DNA of 64,000 nucleotides from Fimbriiglobus ruber (GTDB lineage: Bacteria > Planctomycetota > Planctomycetia > Gemmatales > Gemmataceae): positions 620,001 to 684,000 of the forward strand of contig NZ_NIDE01000005.1 in the NCBI RefSeq assembly GCF_002197845.1. Direction: 5' to 3'. The notes below the pieces were generated by a model. It had not been told where the DNA came from. It saw nothing but the letters and a program-made list of their open reading frames with translations, and did no database searches. Positions 53,199-62,167 of the stretch are shown here, piece after piece. The translations under genes were made by a program, and so were the position numbers. Position 1 is the first letter of the stretch. Each line of letters starts with the position of its first letter.

Positions 53199-54910
53199 CG
53201 ATCATCGACACTTTCTATCTCAAATTCGTGTCGGACGCCAAGGGCGCGCAGGCCGACGTCGCCGCTCTCGACAAGCAGATCTCGGCGCTCGCCGCCAAGG
53301 GCAAGAGCCGCAACGAGGCCGAGGTCAAGGAGCTACAGTCACTCCGCAAGCAGCGGGCGGAAGCCCTACGCGACATCAAAGACCAGACGGACGCCACCGA
53401 TAAGCTCGGCGACTCCTTCGTCAAGATGGTCGAGAGTGGGGCGCAAGCGGCCACGTCCTTCCTCGCGCTCGGGGCCATCAAAGCCGGCGTTTTGAACGCG
53501 ACGCAATTGAACTCGTCCCTGGAGATCCAGGGCAAGCTGATCGGCCAAAACGTCGGCGCGTTGCGCGCGTACGATGCGGCGTTCGAAGCGGCGGGGGGCA
53601 CCGCGGGCAGCTTCCTGTCGATCTACCAGAGCGCCTTCGCCCAGCAGGCCGCGGCGGGCCTCGCGACACCGGCCCCCAAAGAATTCCTCGCGAAGATCCG
53701 CGACGGCCTGAAACAGTACCCGACCCAACAGGCAAAGGAACAATACTTCCAGCGGCTCGGGCTTCCCTTCGACGCGAGCGCGAAAAGCATCCTCGAATCC
53801 TCGGACGCCGAGTACGCGGAGTTCGAGCAGAACGGTTTTAAGAACGCCCCCCTGAAAGAGGATGAGGCGAAGAAAGCCCGCGACTTCGAGAAGGAAATGG
53901 CGGCCGTCCAGCAGTCGCTCCTGACCGCTTACACCAAGATCGCCGACGACGTGCTGCCCGCCCTGACGGGCGGGTTACAAGGGCTCGTGGGTCTCCTGAA
54001 CAAAATCAGCCAGGTCCCGGGCGCGCCCGAGGCGACGGCGGTGGGCGGCGCCCTCGTCGGGGGATGGGGCGTAAAAAAGGCGCTCGGTTGGCTCTTCGGC
54101 AACGGGGCAAAAGTAGGAGCGGGAGAAACCGCGGCAGGCGGGGCGGGAGTGCTGTCGCTGCCGGGCATCGCGGCGGCACTGGCCGCCGCCGGCGTGGCGG
54201 GAGGCGTCCAGGACGCCGTCACCGGTCGGCGCGACTCGTATCTCGGGCGGGCTAGCTCGGCCATCGCGGACCGGATCGCAAGGAGCGGCGAGAAGAACGA
54301 CAACAAGCGGCGGATCGCGTCACTCCTCTCGAAGGGCGGCCTCAGTCAGGACAACGTGAACGGCATCCTCGCGAATCTGCAAACCGAATCCGGCTTCGAC
54401 CCGCGCGCCAAGGGCGACAACGGGCAAGCCTTCGGCATCGCGCAGTGGCACCCGGACCGGCAGGCGAATTTCGCCAAACTGTTCGGCCACGACATCCGTC
54501 AGTCGACCCTCGACGAACAAGTCCAATTCTTACTATGGGAACTTCAGAACACGCACAAGAAGGCCGGCGACGCCCTGTCCGGGGCCGATTCGGCACAGTC
54601 CGGCGCGGCCTTCAGCCAATTATTCGAAAGGCCCGCTAACGGCCTCGCCCAAGCGCAGCAGCGAGCCCTACTCGCCACCCGGATCGCCAACGAGACGCTC
54701 GGTGCCGCCGCCTCGTCGCCGCTGAACTCGTCCAGCGGGGTCTCGAACACCACCAACGGCGGCGACAGGAGTACGAGCGTGAAGATCGACAACGTGAACG
54801 TCCACACCCAAGCGACCGACGCCGACGGCATGGCCTCGGCGGCCGGTGACGCCCTCAAAGACCACATCCGCTACGCCTTCAGCGATTTCGACGACGGGCG
54901 ATTGGCGTAA
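53195..54910 (+). CDS. tail tape measure protein with lysozyme-like domain
   Basis: A 571-residue protein. Residues 1-70 have a heptad-like coil (AQADVAALDKQISALAAKGKS). The middle is Ala/Gly-rich with hydrophobic segments (VLSLPGIAAALAAAGVAG), typical of the channel part. Residues about 370-490 hold a phage lysozyme-2-type domain: LSQDNVNGILANLQTESGFDPRAKGDNGQAFGIAQWHPDRQANF with a catalytic-type Glu near residue 398. It is short for a tape measure, suggesting a short tail. It overlaps the upstream HNH by four bases. Confidence 0.85.
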   Translation: MTIIDTFYLKFVSDAKGAQADVAALDKQISALAAKGKSRNEAEVKELQSLRKQRAEALRDIKDQTDATDKLGDSFVKMVESGAQAATSFLALGAIKAGVLNATQLNSSLEIQGKLIGQNVGALRAYDAAFEAAGGTAGSFLSIYQSAFAQQAAAGLATPAPKEFLAKIRDGLKQYPTQQAKEQYFQRLGLPFDASAKSILESSDAEYAEFEQNGFKNAPLKEDEAKKARDFEKEMAAVQQSLLTAYTKIADDVLPALTGGLQGLVGLLNKISQVPGAPEATAVGGALVGGWGVKKALGWLFGNGAKVGAGETAAGGAGVLSLPGIAAALAAAGVAGGVQDAVTGRRDSYLGRASSAIADRIARSGEKNDNKRRIASLLSKGGLSQDNVNGILANLQTESGFDPRAKGDNGQAFGIAQWHPDRQANFAKLFGHDIRQSTLDEQVQFLLWELQNTHKKAGDALSGADSAQSGAAFSQLFERPANGLAQAQQRALLATRIANETLGAAASSPLNSSSGVSNTTNGGDRSTSVKIDNVNVHTQATDADGMASAAGDALKDHIRYAFSDFDDGRLA

Positions 54911-55512
54911 TGGCGATCAACACGACTTCACTCCTCTCCGACGTCGCCTTCGGCCTCGACCTGTTGTCGCTGGTCGGCAGCAACGTCGACATCGTCGGGA
55001 TCTACAACGACACCGCCCAGGTGTACGTCCAGGCGCGCCCCCTGAAGGCCTCCGTGCGCGAGACCTCGAAGGTGATGGAGCACCCGGTCGAAACGGGAGT
55101 CGTGCTGTCCGACCACCACATCATCAACCCCGTCGAGATCGACCTGCCGCTCATGGTCGCCTCGGTCTACTACGCCGCCATCTACCAGCAGATCAAAACG
55201 GACTTCCTCGCGGCGACGCTCCTGTCGGTCAAGACCCCGGTCAACGTGTACGGCAGCATGATCGTCGCCGACATGCCGCACGAGGAGTCGCCCGAGCACT
55301 TCAGTTCCGTCATCATCGGCCTCCGCCTGAAGCAGGTGCTGTTCGAGGTACCCGGTTCGACCCAGCCGCTGCCGGCCAACTACAGTCCCGCCGCCGCGGC
55401 CAACGAGAACACCGTGCAGAGCGGCCTCCAGTCGGCCGCCGCGCTCGGCACCCGCGTTCTGGCCGGCGCCACCTCGCTCGCCTCCTACGCCGCCCTGGTC
55501 GGGAAGCGCTAG
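54910..55512 (+). CDS. phage tail/baseplate protein (hypothetical)
   Basis: A 200-residue protein beginning MAINTTSLLSDVAFGLDLLS with a beta-rich part (SVRETSKVMEHPVETGVVLSDHHIINP) and an Ala/Ser-rich end. Such proteins occur next to tape measure genes and may form the baseplate centre. It overlaps the tape measure stop by one base (TAATG). Confidence 0.6.
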   Translation: MAINTTSLLSDVAFGLDLLSLVGSNVDIVGIYNDTAQVYVQARPLKASVRETSKVMEHPVETGVVLSDHHIINPVEIDLPLMVASVYYAAIYQQIKTDFLAATLLSVKTPVNVYGSMIVADMPHEESPEHFSSVIIGLRLKQVLFEVPGSTQPLPANYSPAAAANENTVQSGLQSAAALGTRVLAGATSLASYAALVGKR

Positions 55513-55513
55513 C

Positions 55514-55912
55514 ATGCTCCAACTCCCGATCCAGGCCCTGCCGAATCAGCAGTTCCAGGCCGTCCTGGACGGCACCGCCTGGGATTTCACCCTCCGCTCG
55601 ACCAACGGCGTCATGTCGGCGACGCTCGCCTCAAACGGCTCCACCGTCGTCGAGAACGCGCGCTGCGCCGCCGGCTCGTTCCTCATCCCCTCGCGCTACG
55701 AGGAGGCCGGGAACTTCCTGTTCCTGACCGCCGATTATGCGTTGCCGGATTACACACTGTTCGGGAACACCCAGAGCCTCATTTACGTCAGCGCCGCCGA
55801 ACTAGCGGTGTTCCGCGCCCCGCCGGTCTCGCCCGTCATCACCGCGGCGTCTTTCGACCCGATCGCCGCCCTCCCGCTGAGATTCGCGCCGCAAGGGTAC
55901 GAGGCGTCATGA
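55514..55912 (+). CDS. baseplate plug-type protein
   Basis: A 132-residue protein (MLQLPIQALPNQQFQAVLDGTAWDFTLRSTNG...) fitting baseplate plug proteins of contractile cyanophage-like baseplates. It carries DYTLFGNTQSLIYVSAAELA. It overlaps the following gene by four bases. Assignment rests on position and the length class. Confidence 0.6.
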   Translation: MLQLPIQALPNQQFQAVLDGTAWDFTLRSTNGVMSATLASNGSTVVENARCAAGSFLIPSRYEEAGNFLFLTADYALPDYTLFGNTQSLIYVSAAELAVFRAPPVSPVITAASFDPIAALPLRFAPQGYEAS

Positions 55913-56784
55913 CGAGCGCATTCGACGGACGGCTCGTGAGCGCCACGCTCACCCTTCTGTCCGGTCCGGTCACGTTCCAGAGCGTGGCCATTTTCGCCCG
56001 CGGGCGGATGTTCGCTAACGCCCAGGCGGGGCAGTGCGAACTGGCGATTTACAACATGACGAAAGACCAGCGCAACCAGGTGCTGACCCAGGCGTCGCCC
56101 ATGAACCTCGGCAAGGTCAACTCCCCCAACGGGCAGTTCGTGCCGGTGAACATGACCCTGAACGTCGGCCGCGAATCCTACGGCACCTTCACGATCTTCC
56201 AGGGCAACGTCATCGCCTGCAACGTGTCCCAGCCCCCCGACATCGGGGTCGTGCTGCGCGGCATGACGGCCAACTACCTCTCCTCGGTACTGGCCGGGTT
56301 GAACCAGTCGGCGGTGACCCTCCTGAGCACCATCGTCAAAGGCGTGGCCGCCTCACTGAACTTGCCCTACGAGTTCACCGCCACGGACCGGCAGATCGAC
56401 AACTACAACTTCAGCGGCGGCCTACTCGGACAGGTGCGGAAGCTCAACCTGATCGGCGGCATCCTCGCCTACATCGACCCGAAGTCCAACACGCTCGTCG
56501 TCCACGACAGCGACAAGGCGCGCCCCGGCGGGACCATCCTCGTCAGCGCGAACACCGGCATGGTCGGCATCCCGCAGGTGACCGAGGTGGGCGTGATCGT
56601 CAAGGTGATGCTCGCCCCCTCTTACCGGCTGGGCGGCCTGATCGAGGTCGTCAGCGAGATCAACCCGGCCGCGAACGGGACGTACTTCATCTACAAGATC
56701 GACTTCGACGTCGCCAACCGCGACACGCCCTTCTGGCTGACGCTGAACTGCCGCAACCTGAGCTACTTCATGGGGACTCTGTGA
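55909..56784 (+). CDS. baseplate hub protein
   Basis: A 291-residue protein: FDGRLVSATLTLLSGPVTFQSV at the start, a GQCELAIYNMTKDQRNQVLTQ middle, and GVIVKVMLAPSYRLGGLIEVVSEINPAANGTYFIYKIDFDVANRDTPFWLTLNCRNL at the end. This is the pattern of gp27/gp44-type hub proteins. It overlaps both neighbours by four bases. It would join tube and spike. Confidence 0.75.
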   Translation: MTSAFDGRLVSATLTLLSGPVTFQSVAIFARGRMFANAQAGQCELAIYNMTKDQRNQVLTQASPMNLGKVNSPNGQFVPVNMTLNVGRESYGTFTIFQGNVIACNVSQPPDIGVVLRGMTANYLSSVLAGLNQSAVTLLSTIVKGVAASLNLPYEFTATDRQIDNYNFSGGLLGQVRKLNLIGGILAYIDPKSNTLVVHDSDKARPGGTILVSANTGMVGIPQVTEVGVIVKVMLAPSYRLGGLIEVVSEINPAANGTYFIYKIDFDVANRDTPFWLTLNCRNLSYFMGTL

Positions 56785-57485
56785 GTAACGCGCCGTCACG
56801 GAACCCGGCCGGTAACGACACCCTCACGGGGCTCCTGAACTTCGCCCTGTTCAAGTTCCTCCAGGGCGTGGACGGCTGCCTCCCGGCCAGGGTCATCGCC
56901 TACGACCCGGCGACCAACCGCGCCCAGGTGCAACCGCTGATCGTGCAGGTCACGACCGGCGCCGAGCAGGTGGCGTGCGCCCAGGTGGCGAGCGTCCCCG
57001 TGGCGCGGTGGGGCGCGGGCGGCTTCCTGGTCTACTTCCCCGTCGCGAGCGGCGACAAGGGCTGGCTGATCGCCAACGACTGCGACATCTCGATCTACAA
57101 GCAGACCGGCGAGCAGTCGCCCCCCAACACCAACCGGCAACACGACTTCGGGGACGGCTGGTTCCTGCCCGACACGGCCGTCGGGGGCGCCACGCTCGCC
57201 GACCCCGGCAAGTGTTGCGTCCAGAGCACCGACGGCACCACCTCGATCACGATGGGCGGGGGCGTCATTACCCTGACCGCCCCGACCGAAATCGTCCTCG
57301 ACACGCCGCTCGTATCCATCGCCGGGCAGATCATCGGCGGGACGAACCCGGCCTACACCCGGACGGCGACGTTCAACGGCACGGTCAATACGACCGGCGA
57401 CGTGGTGGCCGGGTCGATCAGCCTTCAAGGCCACGTCCACTCGGGCGTCACCGCGGGCGGCGCGGATACCGGAGGGCCGGTCTGA
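56781..57485 (+). CDS. baseplate spike protein (Gp138 N-terminal type)
   Basis: A 234-residue protein starting at GTG 56781 (overlapping the hub stop). It has FLQGVDGCLPARVIAYDPATNRAQVQPLIVQV (OB-like), WLIANDCDISIYKQTGEQSPPN, and a C-terminal beta-helix with GHVHSGVTAGGADTGGPV; the HVH motif is typical of iron-binding spike tips. It pierces the outer membrane on contraction. Confidence 0.85.
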   Translation: MSNAPSRNPAGNDTLTGLLNFALFKFLQGVDGCLPARVIAYDPATNRAQVQPLIVQVTTGAEQVACAQVASVPVARWGAGGFLVYFPVASGDKGWLIANDCDISIYKQTGEQSPPNTNRQHDFGDGWFLPDTAVGGATLADPGKCCVQSTDGTTSITMGGGVITLTAPTEIVLDTPLVSIAGQIIGGTNPAYTRTATFNGTVNTTGDVVAGSISLQGHVHSGVTAGGADTGGPV

Positions 57486-57838
57486 TGGTGCAGACATTCG
57501 GGACGAATGCGTCCAACGACTTATTCCTCGGCCCCGACGGGAACCTCGTCGTCCTGGCCGGCATCGCGGCCGTAGAAGCGGCCTGCGCCACCGCGACCAA
57601 GGCGCAACTGGGCGAGATGGTCTTCGCCACGGAAACGGGCGTCCCGAACTTCCAGACCCTCTGGGTCGGCTCGCCGGAATACGCGCTGTGGAAAGCCGCG
57701 GTGCTCTCCACCTTGCAAAGCGTGCCGGGCGTGACCGCCGTCACGTCGCTGAACCTTACGGTAAGCGGCAGCACGGTGTCCTACGTCGCGCAGATCACCA
57801 CCCAGTATTCGACAACGCCTTCGACGATAACAGGATAG
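57485..57838 (+). CDS. baseplate wedge protein (gp25-like)
   Basis: A 117-residue protein with the gp25-type signature: DLFLGPDGNLVVLAGIAAVEAACATATKAQLGEMVFATETGVPNFQTLW, ending VSYVAQITTQYSTTPSTITG. It overlaps the spike stop by two to three bases. It sits before baseplate J as in other contractile phages. Confidence 0.8.
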   Translation: MVQTFGTNASNDLFLGPDGNLVVLAGIAAVEAACATATKAQLGEMVFATETGVPNFQTLWVGSPEYALWKAAVLSTLQSVPGVTAVTSLNLTVSGSTVSYVAQITTQYSTTPSTITG

Positions 57839-57841
57839 CTG

Positions 57842-59050
57842 ATGACTGAGACTGTGCCCTACCAGTATCTCGACGCAACTGGCGTCGTGATCGGCGACAC
57901 GTCCGCCCTTCTTGCTGACGTGCAGGGCGAATACCAATCCGTCTTCGGGGCCGATCTTGTCGTCACCCCGGACACACCGCAGGGCGTCCTCATTGCTGCC
58001 GAGACGCTGGCCCGCACCGAGGTCGTCAACAACAACGCGGCGGTGGCCAACCAAATCAACCCGAACGTCGCCGGGGGCGTGTTTCTCGACGCCCTCATGG
58101 CCCTGACCGGCGTTCAACGGACACCGTCCACACAGACGCTGGTGACGAACGTGACCCTGACGGGCATCGCCGGAACGGTGATCCCCGCCGGAACGCTGGC
58201 CGCCACGGCGGCCGGGGACCAGTTCGCCTCGCTCTCCACCGTCACACTCGGCGGCGGCGGCACGGCCATGGTGAATTTCGCGTCGGCGGCCTTCGGGGCC
58301 ATCCCCTGCGCCGCAAGCGCGCTGAACGTGATCGTCAGCAACATCCTCGGTTGGGAAACCGTCACGAACAACGCCGGCGGCTCCCCGGCATCCGCGACGG
58401 CCCTCGGAAGTTCCACGCAGTCCGACCAGGCCGCACGGGCTCTGCGCCAGAATACACTGGCATTCCAGGGCGTTTCACTGGCCGAGGCGATCACTTCGGC
58501 GCTCTACTACGTATCCGGGGTGACTAGCCTCACCTTCCAGGAAAACGTGGCGGCGACGACCCAGACGATTAACGGCATCAGCATGGTGCCGCACTCGATC
58601 TACGCCTGCGTGGCCGGCGGCTCCGACACCGACGTGGCGGCGGCACTGCTGGAGAACAAGAGTTCGGGGTGCGCCTGGAACGGCGGCACGAGCGTCAGTG
58701 TCGTAGAACCCGCGAGCGGGCAGACCTACACCGTGCAATTCGACCGGCCCACCCCCGTCGGAATCCTCGTCCGGGTGACGACGACCAACGGCAACGCGCA
58801 GAACATCACCCAGGCGATCCTCGACTACGCGAACGGCGTCATCAACGGCCTCGCCGGGTTCGTGGTCGGCGCCGACGTCTCGCCGTTCGAGATCGCCGGC
58901 GCCATCACGTCGGAATACCCCGGCTACTACATCAGCAAGGTGGAGATCAGCCTGGAAAGTTCCGTGTCCTATTCCACGAATGCGATCCCCATTGCGATCA
59001 ACGAAATCGCCGCGACGCAGGCCTCCTACGTCACCGTCGTGATCTCCTGA
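57842..59050 (+). CDS. baseplate J-like protein
   Basis: A 402-residue protein with the Baseplate_J pattern: YLDATGVVIGDTSALLADVQGEYQSVFGADLVVTPDTPQGVLIAAETLARTEV, NPNVAGGVFLDALMALTGVQR, AARALRQNTLAFQG, and C-terminal GFVVGADVSPFEIAGAITSEYPGYYISKVEIS. It forms the baseplate wedge. It overlaps the following gene by one base. Confidence 0.9.
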   Translation: MTETVPYQYLDATGVVIGDTSALLADVQGEYQSVFGADLVVTPDTPQGVLIAAETLARTEVVNNNAAVANQINPNVAGGVFLDALMALTGVQRTPSTQTLVTNVTLTGIAGTVIPAGTLAATAAGDQFASLSTVTLGGGGTAMVNFASAAFGAIPCAASALNVIVSNILGWETVTNNAGGSPASATALGSSTQSDQAARALRQNTLAFQGVSLAEAITSALYYVSGVTSLTFQENVAATTQTINGISMVPHSIYACVAGGSDTDVAAALLENKSSGCAWNGGTSVSVVEPASGQTYTVQFDRPTPVGILVRVTTTNGNAQNITQAILDYANGVINGLAGFVVGADVSPFEIAGAITSEYPGYYISKVEISLESSVSYSTNAIPIAINEIAATQASYVTVVIS

Positions 59051-59709
59051 TGGCGCAGGACATCCAGAGCTTCGACTTCAGCGTCGACCTGCTGAAGGCG
59101 ATCCTCTGGCAGTACGACGAGGCCGCCAACTTGCAGGGGCTGCTGAACGCGAAAGACGCATGGTACGCCGCCAACCAGACGCAGTTCTGGAACGACTGGT
59201 ACGCCAACGTCTTCGACCTCGCGACGGCCAACGAGTTCGGACTCGCCGTCTGGTCCGTCATCTTGGGCTTCCCGCTGTTCTTCAACACGGCGCCGATCGT
59301 CACCGGCCCGATCTTCGGGTTCGACAGTCAGACGGGCTTCAACTTCGACAACGGCAATTTCGGCGACAACAACGGCAACACCTACGAGCTGCCCGTCGGG
59401 ACCAAGCGGATCGCCCTGCAACTGCGGTACTTCCAGTTGACGAGCAGTGGGACCGTGCCCGAGATCAACCGGATGCTGAAATACGTCTTCTCCGGCCTCG
59501 GACCCGCGTGGCTGGAAGACTACGGCGACATGACGCAGGGCTACATCTTCGACTTCCCGCTCACGGCGGACCTGCGCTACCTCTTCGACAACTACGACAT
59601 CCTGCCCCGCCCCGCCGGTGTCTCGTCCGCATATTTCGACGCGACGGTGCCCCACTGGGGCTTCGCGGTGGGCGATTTGAATTTCGACAACGGTAATTTT
59701 GGAGGATGA
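59050..59709 (+). CDS. DUF2612 baseplate wedge protein
   Basis: A 219-residue protein with the DUF2612 pattern: QSFDFSVDLLKAILWQYDEAANLQGLLNAKDAWYAANQTQFWNDWYANVFDLATANEFGLAVWSVILG, KRIALQLRYFQLTSSGTVPEINRMLKYVF, ending NFDNGNFGG. It follows baseplate J, as in many contractile phages. A TTTTGGAGGATGAC sequence at its end doubles as the ribosome-binding site for the next gene. Confidence 0.85.
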   Translation: MAQDIQSFDFSVDLLKAILWQYDEAANLQGLLNAKDAWYAANQTQFWNDWYANVFDLATANEFGLAVWSVILGFPLFFNTAPIVTGPIFGFDSQTGFNFDNGNFGDNNGNTYELPVGTKRIALQLRYFQLTSSGTVPEINRMLKYVFSGLGPAWLEDYGDMTQGYIFDFPLTADLRYLFDNYDILPRPAGVSSAYFDATVPHWGFAVGDLNFDNGNFGG

Positions 59710-59710
59710 C

Positions 59711-60643
59711 ATGCCGATAAACGGCTATTTCGACACGGTATTCGCGGTCTCGGGAGACAAGGTGGCGGTACCCGACCCCGTGCAGGGCGGCGGAACCGTC
59801 AGCTACAACCAGGGCTATCCCATTGGGTACAGCACCCCCGTTGGTTCCGGGGGGATCTTGATCACCCGCGCATCCATGAACCAGCTCTTCTACGACATCA
59901 CCTCGGCACTCCAGCAGTACCAGCAAGTCGGGACACCGCCGTTCATCACCACCACGATGAACGGCGGCACCCCCTATTCGTATTCGAAATACGACCGCGT
60001 GATGTCAGGGGGCATCGCCTACCAGTCGCTTTCCAATTCCAACACCGACACGCCGCCGTCGGCCAACTGGCAGGCCGACCTGTCGGTGAGCGGCACCCCG
60101 ACCGGCGCGATCATGGATTTCGCGGGGTCGTCGGCGCCCACGGGCTGGCTTCTGTGCTACGGCCAGGCCATCAGCCGCACCACCTACGCTTCGCTCTTTT
60201 CGGCCATCGGCACGACCTTCGGCCCGGGCGACGGGTCGACGACGTTCAACGTCCCCGACTACCGGGGGCGCATCGGCGCGGGTGTCGACAACATGGGCGG
60301 CAGCGCGGCCAACCGGATCACGACCATCGACGGCATCACGGGGTCGACCCTCGGGTCGGCAGGCGGCGAACAGTCGCACACCTTGACGCCAGCGGAATCC
60401 GCAGAACTCACTTACACGTCGGCCGTGACCGACCCCGGTCACACCCACACCGTCCTCAGCAACACCTCCTTCAACGCCGGAACGACGAACATGATCGTCG
60501 GTAACAACTCGGTCGGTCCGGGCACGTACACGATACCGAGTGACACGACCGACATCACCGTCGCCACTACCGATAATGCCGGCGGTGGGGCGCACAACAA
60601 CGTGCAGCCGACCATTATGATAAACAAGATCATCAAGACGTAG
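59711..60643 (+). CDS. phage tail collar/fibre protein
   Basis: A 310-residue protein. The C-terminal half holds a phage tail collar domain: GAIMDFAGSSAPTGWLLCYGQAISRTTYASLFSAIGTTFGPGDGSTTFNVPDYRGRIGAGVDNMGGSA. The tip has GHTHTVLSN and HNNVQPTIMINKIIKT. The start at 59711 (MPINGYFDTVF) has GGAGG nine bases upstream; a TTG at 59699 is less likely. It binds the host surface. Confidence 0.88.
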   Translation: MPINGYFDTVFAVSGDKVAVPDPVQGGGTVSYNQGYPIGYSTPVGSGGILITRASMNQLFYDITSALQQYQQVGTPPFITTTMNGGTPYSYSKYDRVMSGGIAYQSLSNSNTDTPPSANWQADLSVSGTPTGAIMDFAGSSAPTGWLLCYGQAISRTTYASLFSAIGTTFGPGDGSTTFNVPDYRGRIGAGVDNMGGSAANRITTIDGITGSTLGSAGGEQSHTLTPAESAELTYTSAVTDPGHTHTVLSNTSFNAGTTNMIVGNNSVGPGTYTIPSDTTDITVATTDNAGGGAHNNVQPTIMINKIIKT

Positions 60644-60651
60644 GTCGGGGT

Positions 60652-61248
60652 ATGGGAATAGCAATCGTGATCGGCCTCACCACCGTCTTCGCCGTCATGA
60701 ACCGGGGTCGCGGCTCACACTTCTGGAGCCAAATCGATTCGACCGTCGCCTCCCGGCTCACGTCGATCCTCGGCATGTCGCTCTGTGTCATCCTCGCATC
60801 CGGCGAAACCGATATCCGCGGTGACGTGCTTCTGGCCTGGACGTGGGCGACCCTGTCCCTGTGGGAATTTTTCGGCTGGGACAACTACTGGTCGGCGGCA
60901 ATCGGGAACGCGTTCAACCCCGACGCGGCGACCTTCGCCCCGGTGGACTGGTTGTTGAAACAGATGCCGTGGTTTTCCTCCGTGTATCAAGCGACTGCTG
61001 GCAACTCCCGGCGCCGCACCTGGGGCACGACGGCGATGGGATTGCGGCAGGCGATGGCCGCCCCCGGCATCATCGGAGTGGCGTTCCTGACCGGGTACCC
61101 AGGTCACTCGGCCTGGGCGGCGGCGACCCTCCTGCTGGGCATCCCGTACTACGTCGGTGGCCGCATCTCTACGGCCTACGCCGTCCCCATCGCGGAATAT
61201 ACGGTGGGCGGCATTCTCGGCCTGCTCTTCTACCTCGCCACCCACTAA
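60652..61248 (+). CDS. phage multi-pass membrane protein
   Basis: A 198-residue protein with several hydrophobic stretches (IAIVIGLTTVFAVM, LTSILGMSLCVILAS, VLLAWTWATLSLWEFF, ATLLLGIPYYVGG, GILGLLFYLATH). It starts eight bases after the fibre gene. Similar multi-pass proteins near the end of late operons may be holins or host-interaction proteins. Lysis genes follow, so a holin-type role is possible. Confidence 0.65.
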   Translation: MGIAIVIGLTTVFAVMNRGRGSHFWSQIDSTVASRLTSILGMSLCVILASGETDIRGDVLLAWTWATLSLWEFFGWDNYWSAAIGNAFNPDAATFAPVDWLLKQMPWFSSVYQATAGNSRRRTWGTTAMGLRQAMAAPGIIGVAFLTGYPGHSAWAAATLLLGIPYYVGGRISTAYAVPIAEYTVGGILGLLFYLATH

Positions 61249-61262
61249 CCGAAAGGAAGACC

Positions 61263-61592
61263 ATGGAAGGACCATCGTCGAAATGGCTCTCGTTTGATCC
61301 CACGATTCACGCCGGCCACCTCATCACCGCGTGCAGCATCATCGTCTGCACCCTGGGCATGTGGTACGGCATGGTGGGCGACATCAACATCCTCAAGTTG
61401 CAGAACATCCAGCGCGAAAAAGAAATCGCGGAGGTCAAAGCCGAAGCCGCCGCAACGAACTCCGCGGTCCAGGGAAAGATCGACGCCCTGGTCCAAGTCC
61501 AGCGGCAGGAGGTGGGTAAGCTCCGGGACGACATGAACGGCTGGTTCATGAACCTCGACCAGAAACTCGACCGGAAGGCAGACAAACGATGA
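61263..61592 (+). CDS. membrane-anchored coiled-coil protein (holin or i-spanin-like)
   Basis: A 109-residue protein with a single membrane segment (HAGHLITACSIIVCTLGMWYGMV) and then a long coiled coil (IQREKEIAEVKAEAAATNSAVQGKIDALVQVQRQEV). AAGGAAGACC precedes the ATG. It overlaps the SleB-like gene by four bases. This shape suits an inner-membrane spanin or a coiled-coil holin next to an endolysin. Confidence 0.65.
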   Translation: MEGPSSKWLSFDPTIHAGHLITACSIIVCTLGMWYGMVGDINILKLQNIQREKEIAEVKAEAAATNSAVQGKIDALVQVQRQEVGKLRDDMNGWFMNLDQKLDRKADKR

Positions 61593-62005
61593 TTGATTTA
61601 GGCACCGCGACCGATTGGGACGTCCTGGCCCGCACCATTTGCGGTGAGGCCCGGGGGGAAGGGAATCAAGGGATGCAAGCCGTCGCGAACGTCGTCCTGA
61701 ACCGAGTCGCGAAACCCGGCTGGTGGGGCGCCACGGTCAAGGGCGTTTGCCTGAAGCCGTACCAATTCTCTTGCTGGAACCTCGGCGACCCGAACCGCGC
61801 CGTCATCCTCAACCTCGACACCGATTACGCCATCTACAACGACGCGCTGGGAATCGCCAGCGGCGTCATCGACGGGTCACTCCCCGACATCACCGGCGGG
61901 GCGACCAGCTATTTCGCCAAGGGCACCCCGGAACCGAAATGGGCGGCGGGGAAAAACCCGTGTGCGGTGATAGGAAACCACATCTTTTTCAACGACATCG
62001 ACTAG
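61589..62005 (+). CDS. SleB-like cell-wall hydrolase (endolysin)
   Basis: A 138-residue Hydrolase_2/SleB domain: LARTICGEARGEGNQGMQAVANVVLNRV with catalytic Glu in GEARGE, then YQFSCWN and PDITGGATSYFA. It cleaves peptidoglycan glycan strands. With the membrane proteins before it, it makes a lysis cassette. No signal peptide, so it needs a holin. Confidence 0.85.
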   Translation: MIDLGTATDWDVLARTICGEARGEGNQGMQAVANVVLNRVAKPGWWGATVKGVCLKPYQFSCWNLGDPNRAVILNLDTDYAIYNDALGIASGVIDGSLPDITGGATSYFAKGTPEPKWAAGKNPCAVIGNHIFFNDID

Positions 62006-62014
62006 GGGGCACCT

Positions 62015-62167
62015 ATGGCCGACCCAGAACTGAAGCGGGAGGCCGGGAACGCCGTCCTGAAGCGGCTCATTTTATGGGTCGAGAAGGAAGCCCACCTCGC
62101 AGGTGCGGACATCGAGCCGGAGATCACCAGCATCATGGCAAAACTCCAAAGCGGGACGAAGAAATGA
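62015..62167 (+). CDS. very small hypothetical protein (50 aa)
   Basis: MADPELKREAGNAVLKRLI, then LWVEKEAHLAGADIEPEIT and a short Lys end. A GGGGGCACCT sequence precedes the ATG. Its stop overlaps the next start by four bases (ATGA). Only the tight packing supports it. It reads as a two-helix charged protein. Confidence 0.55.
   Translation: MADPELKREAGNAVLKRLILWVEKEAHLAGADIEPEITSIMAKLQSGTKK

Noticed and set aside
54846-59709. Several long Arg-rich plus-strand frames overlapping baseplate genes (for example 54846-55727, the first part of 56034-57485, the first part of 58669-59709)
   Set aside because: They are high-GC shadow frames with extreme Arg/Pro/His content and no ribosome-binding sites, overlapping well-recognised genes. 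Only the in-frame true genes starting at 56781 and 59050 were kept.
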